Below, piece by piece: positions 63,036-64,000 of a stretch of 64,000 nucleotides of DNA. The translations under genes and the position numbers were made by a program. Source of the DNA: Cryobacterium ruanii (GTDB lineage: Bacteria; Actinomycetota; Actinomycetes; Actinomycetales; Microbacteriaceae); NCBI RefSeq assembly GCF_004404055.1, contig NZ_SOHK01000009.1, positions 186,001-250,000 on the forward strand, read 5' to 3'. Position 1 is the stretch's first letter. The number at the start of each line of letters is the position of its first letter. A model generated the notes under the pieces. It was not told the origin of the DNA and did no database searches. It saw only the letters and a list, made by a program, of their open reading frames with translations.

Positions 63036-63728
63036 TCACCAGGTGAGAAGGGTGAAGACGGTGTACGCGGCGGCGAGCACCACCAGCGCGGTGATCGAGA
63101 CGATCGCGGCCAGCGTGAAGCAGCGGCGGCGGCGCTTCACGGCAACGGCACGGTCGCGAATCTCGGCGGCCGCGTCGGCGAGACGGAGTCGGGCCAAATC
63201 GGGCCGCACATCGGCGACGGGCAGCTGGGCCTTCGGTTCTACGAACACCGGGGTCGGTCGGGCCGCGTAGCGCACACTCGCGCCGCTCTGCACCTGCGGC
63301 GGCTCGTAGCGATGTTGCAGCGCGTCGACGACGGGAGTGTGTGCGGGAGCGGATGCGCGCCGGCCGCTGAGGAGGGTGTCGGTGGTCGTGCTGTTGCGGG
63401 TGGAACGCACGGTGGCTTCGTCGTCGTCGGCTTGGGCGCCGGCCCCAGCGGAGTCGACTTCGAATGCCGCACCCCGGGGCCGCCGCGCCACGATGCGGGT
63501 GTGTTCGTCACTCGTGCGCTGCGCAATGCGGGTGGGTTCGTCGTCAGCGCGCTGCACGATGACGGTGTCGTCGTCAGGCGCGTCGGTGGCGTCGGGGACA
63601 TCGCTCTCACTGCTTGCGGCCGGTACCGGGGCGACAGCTCCACGGCGCGGCTCGCCCCGGCGCACAATTCTGGTTGCCTCGTCGAGATCGTCGGGCACAG
63701 CGGGCCCAGCCGGGTCAGCGGGCTGCAT
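63036..63728 (-). CDS. Membrane-anchored protein with repeated DExTRIxxR motifs, next to PP2C phosphatase
   Basis: 230 residues if it starts at the ATG 63726-63728, which overlaps the phosphatase stop by 14 nt. Five similar motifs occur: DEATRIVRR (Thr19), DDTVIVQR (Thr55), DEPTRIAQR (Thr66), DEHTRIVAR (Thr77) and DEATVRSTR (Thr106). Residues to about 200 look disordered, and the last 28 form one transmembrane helix after a KRRRR stop, giving a cytoplasmic N-terminus. Such acidic-Thr motifs suit recognition by Ser/Thr kinases and FHA domains; that is an inference. Confidence 0.6.
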   Translation of the reverse strand: MQPADPAGPAVPDDLDEATRIVRRGEPRRGAVAPVPAASSESDVPDATDAPDDDTVIVQRADDEPTRIAQRTSDEHTRIVARRPRGAAFEVDSAGAGAQADDDEATVRSTRNSTTTDTLLSGRRASAPAHTPVVDALQHRYEPPQVQSGASVRYAARPTPVFVEPKAQLPVADVRPDLARLRLADAAAEIRDRAVAVKRRRRCFTLAAIVSITALVVLAAAYTVFTLLTW

Positions 63729-64000
63729 TGCGGGCAACTCGCTGCACCGGCCGGGTGTCTTCGGTCCGAGTGTCGATGGTGTCGGAATGGTCGTCTCCGA
63801 AGGCGACGCCGTGCCAGGAATTGACCCCGCCGGCGATGACATCGATCACGATCACCGAGACGTTGTCGCGTCCGCCGTGTTCGAGGGCCCCGGCGAGTAG
63901 CGCGTCGGCCGTCTGCTGGGTGCTGCCGCCCAGGGTCAGGCCGGCTTTGATGGCCTCGTCGGAGAGTTCACCGCTGAGCCCGTCGGAGCACACCAGCAAC
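63715..64000 (-). CDS. PP2C-family serine/threonine phosphatase, C-terminal part (gene runs off the window)
   Basis: The last 95 residues of a minus-strand gene that begins beyond 64000. LLVCSDGLSGELSDEAI has the metal-binding Asp of PP2C motif 8, and HGGRDNVSVIVIDV is the standard GxxDN motif near the end of the catalytic domain. About 35 residues follow the domain. In actinobacteria such phosphatases (PstP type) often sit beside FHA-domain proteins, RodA and Pkn kinases near dnaA, but the other genes are outside the window. Confidence 0.88.
   Translation of the reverse strand, partial: LLVCSDGLSGELSDEAIKAGLTLGGSTQQTADALLAGALEHGGRDNVSVIVIDVIAGGVNSWHGVAFGDDHSDTIDTRTEDTRPVQRVARNAAR

Noticed and set aside
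1-64000. tRNA genes, CRISPR arrays, insertion sequences and prophage genes
   Set aside because: No T-loop GGTTCRA-type pattern with a matching cloverleaf, no regularly spaced repeats and no transposase or integrase motifs were seen on either strand.

Overview
This 64 kb window is high-GC actinobacterial DNA. The gene order, the many GTG and TTG starts, the lack of any outer-membrane component and the abundance of the GCATCCG/CGGATGC heptamer point to the family Microbacteriaceae (a Cryobacterium-like genus is my guess from protein style, not a database result). Most genes lie on the minus strand. No tRNA, rRNA, CRISPR array, insertion sequence or phage gene was seen.

Layout. (1) 1-4.9 kb: branched-chain amino-acid ABC transporter (livM partial, livG, livF on plus) facing a convergent solute-binding lipoprotein (livK) and a shortened paralogue that appears to lack lobe 2. 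(2) 5-6.3 kb: rarD-type permease and a solitary groES with a CIRCE operator. (3) 6.4-15.7 kb: a methyltransferase, two DUF4190-type membrane proteins, the t6A set tsaD-rimI-tsaB and tsaE, a TSUP permease, then alr, acpS and glmS. (4) 15.7-20.2 kb: coaA (plus, divergent from glmS), glmM, rpsI, rplM, truA. (5) 20.2-24.4 kb: an accessory block of an OafA-type acyltransferase with SGNH domain and two tandem GNAT paralogues, sitting between truA and rplQ. (6) 24.5-46.4 kb: the conserved translation superoperon: rplQ-rpoA-rpsK-rpsM-rpmJ-infA, map, adk-secY, the spc and S10 clusters, then tuf-fusA-rpsG-rpsL. (7) 46.5-49 kb: three uncharacterised proteins. (8) 49.3-62 kb: a type IV pilus locus pilB-pilT-pilC-pilA-pilV-pilW-pilX-pilD-pilM-pilN-pilO-pilT2, with no secretin or PilP, as expected for a monoderm. 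(9) 62-64 kb: a poorly understood region and the 3' part of a PP2C phosphatase gene with a downstream membrane protein carrying repeated threonine motifs.

How it works together. Most of the window is housekeeping: ribosome and RNA polymerase subunits, translation factors, tRNA modification (t6A, pseudouridine), cell-wall precursor supply (GlmS, GlmM, Alr) and cofactor supply (CoaA, AcpS). Several genes have a TAnnnT -10 hexamer 5-8 nt before the start codon and no Shine-Dalgarno sequence, so leaderless transcription appears common. The most distinctive content is the pilus locus, the single-lobe binding-protein paralogue, the back-to-back glmS/coaA promoter, the CIRCE site that overlaps a divergent promoter, and the PP2C-linked threonine-repeat protein.
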